This document shows positions 4,820 to 7,329 of a stretch of 7,329 nt of DNA, piece after piece. Below the pieces are notes generated by a model, which saw nothing but the letters and a program-made list of their open reading frames with translations, did not search any database and was not told the DNA's origin. Positions within the stretch are counted from its first letter, which is position 1, and the number at the start of each line of letters is the position of its first letter. The DNA comes from Planctomycetaceae bacterium (GTDB taxonomy: Bacteria; Planctomycetota; Planctomycetia; Pirellulales; Thermoguttaceae). The translations under genes were made by a program, and so were the position numbers. The stretch covers positions 1 through 7,329 of the forward strand of contig JAIRPZ010000039.1 in assembly GCA_031256755.1 (NCBI GenBank). Reading direction: 5' to 3'.

Positions 4820-5960
4820 AATATCCGCTTTGATTTCCGCCGCCGGTTAACACTTTACCGGAAAGCCGGGTGGCTGTATTCGCACCGAGCAACGAGAAGC
4901 CCATAATACGTTCCATTGGGGCAATGATCCTTGCCAACGTTCCGTCCAGAGCAACGAAACGGTCTTCGACAATGAAAACACGGTCGCCCGGCAATATCTG
5001 ATAATTGGTATCGGGCTTTGCATAGGCGGTGACATCCACCCAATCCACCGGCAGAACCATCGGCTTATTGGAATTGCCGACCGGTCTGGCCACCCAAATC
5101 CGCTTTGAAGAATTCGGTGCCAACCCGTTGGAATTCGCAATGGCATCCAAAACGTGTTCATTACCGGTAAAGGGGAATTTCAAGACCTGTTCGCCCGTAG
5201 CGGCGGACTGGAAGATGACATAATACGCCTTGCTGTTGTAGGAAAAAATATCGACAGCAACTTGCGGATGTTCCAAATGTTTCGACAAATGAAATTCAAT
5301 GGCATCCCGACATTCATCTACCGTCAAACCGTTGACATAAACCCGCCCGTAAGAACCGAGCGTGATAAATCCGTCCGGACCAATCATATGGTTTCCGGCA
5401 ATCTGCTGCATATCGGTCATTCGGGCAAGTTTCACGGAAACCTGCGGATTAAGCAGCCGTCCATTCGGATTTTGATCCGAATAGGTCAGATGTCTTCTGA
5501 TGGCCTCCTGGGCTTCGTCAAGGGTTAATCCGTCAATCTTGACTCCGCCGTAGACGCTGCCGAGTTTAATTTCACCCCCCGGTTCGACTGAAAACAGTCC
5601 GTTAATCGGATCTTCAGCCGGCGCACCTAGTACGTCCACTTGCAACACGTCGAAAATTCTTAACTGATAAGGGGCTTTCGGAGCGAGATGGATCGCCTCT
5701 ACGTTGATAATGTCCGGCGGTTCAAGAAAATAAAAGGGGAGCGATGATTTTGCCGTTTCCCTCGGTACATCACGGATAATCGGCGTACCGGCAGGTTTGG
5801 GATCGAAAAACGCCGTGAACGAAACGCACCCCGTCTGGACAACAATCGTCAGGACGGCAAGCAGCCAAACCGGCAAACAATACACCGCACCGCACTGCAA
5901 CCGCAAAACGGTTCGCCCTTCGGAAAAAAATAAGCCGGTTGTCGTTTGACGGATATTCAT
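4818..5960 (-). CDS. Polysaccharide export outer-membrane lipoprotein (SLBB/Wza family)
   Basis: From ATG 5960 the protein has 380 residues. The hydrophobic stretch VWLLAVLTIVVQTGC (31-45) ends in a lipobox-like site with Cys45, so the product should be a lipoprotein. A polysaccharide export domain follows at about 96-178, containing YQLRIFDVLQVDV, EPGGEIKLGSVYGGVKIDGLT and NPQVSVKL. A related unit comes at about 182-238 (GPDGFITLGSYGRVYVNGLT, HPQVAVDIF), then an SLBB-like segment at about 242-333 (SKAYYVIF, LDAIANSNGL, NYQILPGDRVFI). Wza-type proteins form the outer-membrane channel for capsule or exopolysaccharide. The first unit has IF where the family normally has Pro-Gly. The start is uncertain: ATG 6005 and TTG 6035 are also in frame and none has a strong ribosome site; 5960 gives the most normal signal peptide. 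Confidence 0.9.
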   Translation of the reverse strand: MNIRQTTTGLFFSEGRTVLRLQCGAVYCLPVWLLAVLTIVVQTGCVSFTAFFDPKPAGTPIIRDVPRETAKSSLPFYFLEPPDIINVEAIHLAPKAPYQLRIFDVLQVDVLGAPAEDPINGLFSVEPGGEIKLGSVYGGVKIDGLTLDEAQEAIRRHLTYSDQNPNGRLLNPQVSVKLARMTDMQQIAGNHMIGPDGFITLGSYGRVYVNGLTVDECRDAIEFHLSKHLEHPQVAVDIFSYNSKAYYVIFQSAATGEQVLKFPFTGNEHVLDAIANSNGLAPNSSKRIWVARPVGNSNKPMVLPVDWVDVTAYAKPDTNYQILPGDRVFIVEDRFVALDGTLARIIAPMERIMGFSLLGANTATRLSGKVLTGGGNQSGY

Positions 5961-6154
5961 TTTGTTACGCCCGATTTTAGACGGGTACCAAATTGGTGCC
6001 GACATAAGCACGCCCGCTTCCTGCCAAATCGTCAAAAATAATCCCCGGAAAAAAACAAAAAACCTATGACTGACACATTTTGCGTATTCTGTCTATTTTA
6101 ACGTTCACTTCCCGACACGATTCCGCTGCCGTCACGGATACGCTTTTCATGCCG
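5961..6154 (-). other. Gap between protease gene and SLBB gene
   Basis: On the minus strand this gap holds a T-rich stretch (six Ts, G, eight Ts; 6063-6049) with no good stem before it, and a TAAAAT hexamer (6100-6095) with no matching -35 box. I therefore cannot say whether the SLBB gene is co-transcribed with the protease gene or has its own promoter. If the SLBB gene starts at TTG 6035 or ATG 6005, part of this stretch is coding. Confidence 0.4.
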
Positions 6155-7324
6155 CTAATTCCGATCGACCGGACGCTGTCCGACTGTTATTTCCAGCGTC
6201 ATTCTCTGACCGTCTCGGAATATTTCCACCGTTTCTTTCGTTTCGGGGCGAGTCCGAATAACGGTGTGGATCAAATGCAGCGGGTCTTCAATTTCCTCTT
6301 TTCCCCATTTCAACAGAATATCTCCCCGCCGGATACCGGCTTTCTCTGCCGGTGAACGGGGCAGTAATTGCGTAACGACCGCCCCTGCCGGTTTCGACTG
6401 TTTCATTTGTTTTGCATCGAATTCCCGTACCGCATCAAGAATCACTCCGATCCATCCATGTTTCATTTCGCCGCAGCGTACGATTTCTTCGTACACATGT
6501 TTTGCCAGAAAACTGGGAATGGCAAAACCGATACCGCTGTTGCCGCCTCTTTCGGACAGAATGGCGGTGTTGATTCCGATGAGTTTGCCGGTGATGTCCA
6601 CAAGTGCGCCGCCGCTGTTGCCCGGATTGATCGCCGCATCGGTCTGCAAAAACTCCTGCGAAACTGTTCCGTGATGTCCCCGCAGCGGCTCTGCCGGTCC
6701 GTACCGTTCTGTAGCACTGATAATGCCGGAAGTGACGGTTTGCTGCAAATCATAGGGATTACCAATCGCAACGACCCGGTCGCCGACGGAGACCTGGCGG
6801 CTGTCTCCCCAAGGGATCGCACTAATGTTGTCCATCTCTATCCGCAAAACAGCAAGATCGCTGATTCTGTCCGTTCCGGCAATCATTGCTTCGGTTTCCC
6901 GTCCGTCGCTTAATTTAACTTTAATCATTTGTGCGTGGGCAATGACGTGGTAATTAGTGAGAATATACCCGTCTTCTCCGACAATAACGCCGCTTCCGAC
7001 ATCAATACCGAGTCCTGTCGGTTTTTGTGTAATGGTATGAATACCGACAACGCCGGGGGCTGCTTTTTTAACGACCCATGGTATACGCTGTTCGGCATCC
7101 GGCAGTTCGGCGAGAAGTTTTGCGGCCACTTCGGCTTTTGCCCGTTCAATCCCGCGATTCCACGCATAAGCAATGAATTCTGCCCACCAGGGCGAGCCGA
7201 CAAACAGTGTCAGAATGATTAAGAGAACAAACGGAAAGGCGAGCGAGCGGCGGACAGGCGGACGACCGGACGGCTGAACCGGCGGCGGACTCGGCAATGA
7301 TGATGATTCTTGAGTATTACTCAC
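6155..7324 (-). CDS. HtrA/DegP-type envelope serine protease with one PDZ domain
   Basis: The product has 389 residues from GTG 7324. The frame stays open to the window edge, so a start further upstream is possible. A Pro/Ser-rich cytoplasmic tail (1-25) precedes one membrane segment (about 29-44), which should anchor the protein with its bulk in the periplasm. The trypsin-like domain (about 82-285) has the full triad: H126 in TNYHVIAH, D156 in ISDLAVLRI and S237 in NPGNSGGAL. A single PDZ domain follows (about 289-381), with SPAEKAGIRRGDILLKWG. This is the DegS/HhoB-like layout, whereas DegP and DegQ carry two PDZ domains. Such proteases degrade misfolded envelope proteins or cut anti-sigma factors. 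It lies upstream of the SLBB gene on the same strand; a functional link to export is inference. The stop is TAG 6155-6157. Confidence 0.93.
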   Translation of the reverse strand: MSNTQESSSLPSPPPVQPSGRPPVRRSLAFPFVLLIILTLFVGSPWWAEFIAYAWNRGIERAKAEVAAKLLAELPDAEQRIPWVVKKAAPGVVGIHTITQKPTGLGIDVGSGVIVGEDGYILTNYHVIAHAQMIKVKLSDGRETEAMIAGTDRISDLAVLRIEMDNISAIPWGDSRQVSVGDRVVAIGNPYDLQQTVTSGIISATERYGPAEPLRGHHGTVSQEFLQTDAAINPGNSGGALVDITGKLIGINTAILSERGGNSGIGFAIPSFLAKHVYEEIVRCGEMKHGWIGVILDAVREFDAKQMKQSKPAGAVVTQLLPRSPAEKAGIRRGDILLKWGKEEIEDPLHLIHTVIRTRPETKETVEIFRDGQRMTLEITVGQRPVDRN

Positions 7325-7329
7325 ACCGC

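Noticed and set aside
6264..6913. Plus-strand reading frames of 136 and 181 codons opposite the protease gene
   Set aside because: The minus strand carries a complete catalytic triad and a PDZ domain over the same bases, so these are shadows.

Overview
The window most likely comes from a planctomycete (Planctomycetota, Pirellulales-like), or from a bacterium that shares that group's envelope genes. The clue is the minus-strand cluster. It contains an SLBB/Wza-type export lipoprotein, a short secreted protein with an N-terminal 'PPAISPW...Y...VKP' motif, and a secreted TPR protein with an unusual N-terminal domain. All three resemble proteins I associate with planctomycetes. This is recognition from memory and was not searched. 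Base composition looks moderate and there is no sign of recent transfer among the main genes.

Layout: bases 1-132 hold the 3' end of a reading frame that enters from the left. Bases 133-490 carry no gene but are dense in repeats: a short tandem repeat, an AT-rich repeat, a 78-bp imperfect palindrome, and an inverted array of ACAGGAT-type heptamers in 9-10 bp steps. Bases about 496-1093 are a decayed IS1-family insertion sequence with recognisable terminal inverted repeats, frameshifts, stops and a missing central part. Then comes a plus-strand gene (1189-2214) for a membrane-anchored von Willebrand factor A protein of the BatA/BatB type.

From 2259 to the right edge everything is on the minus strand. 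In order of transcription: an HtrA/DegP-type periplasmic serine protease (6155-7324), an SLBB polysaccharide-export lipoprotein (4818-5960), a small secreted protein (4197-4685) and a secreted TPR protein (2259-4100). A perfect 10-bp palindrome covers the stop codon of the SLBB gene. It is followed by a near-consensus sigma-70 promoter (TTGACA-17-GATAAT) and, in the leader of the small gene, a hairpin with seven Ts. The small gene and TPR gene are therefore probably a separate transcription unit, possibly controlled by premature termination.

Functionally, the four minus-strand genes all act in the cell envelope: export of a polysaccharide through an outer-membrane channel, two secreted partners of unknown role, and a protease for envelope quality control. 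The vWA gene stands apart and converges on this cluster. No RNA genes, CRISPR arrays or intact mobile elements were found.
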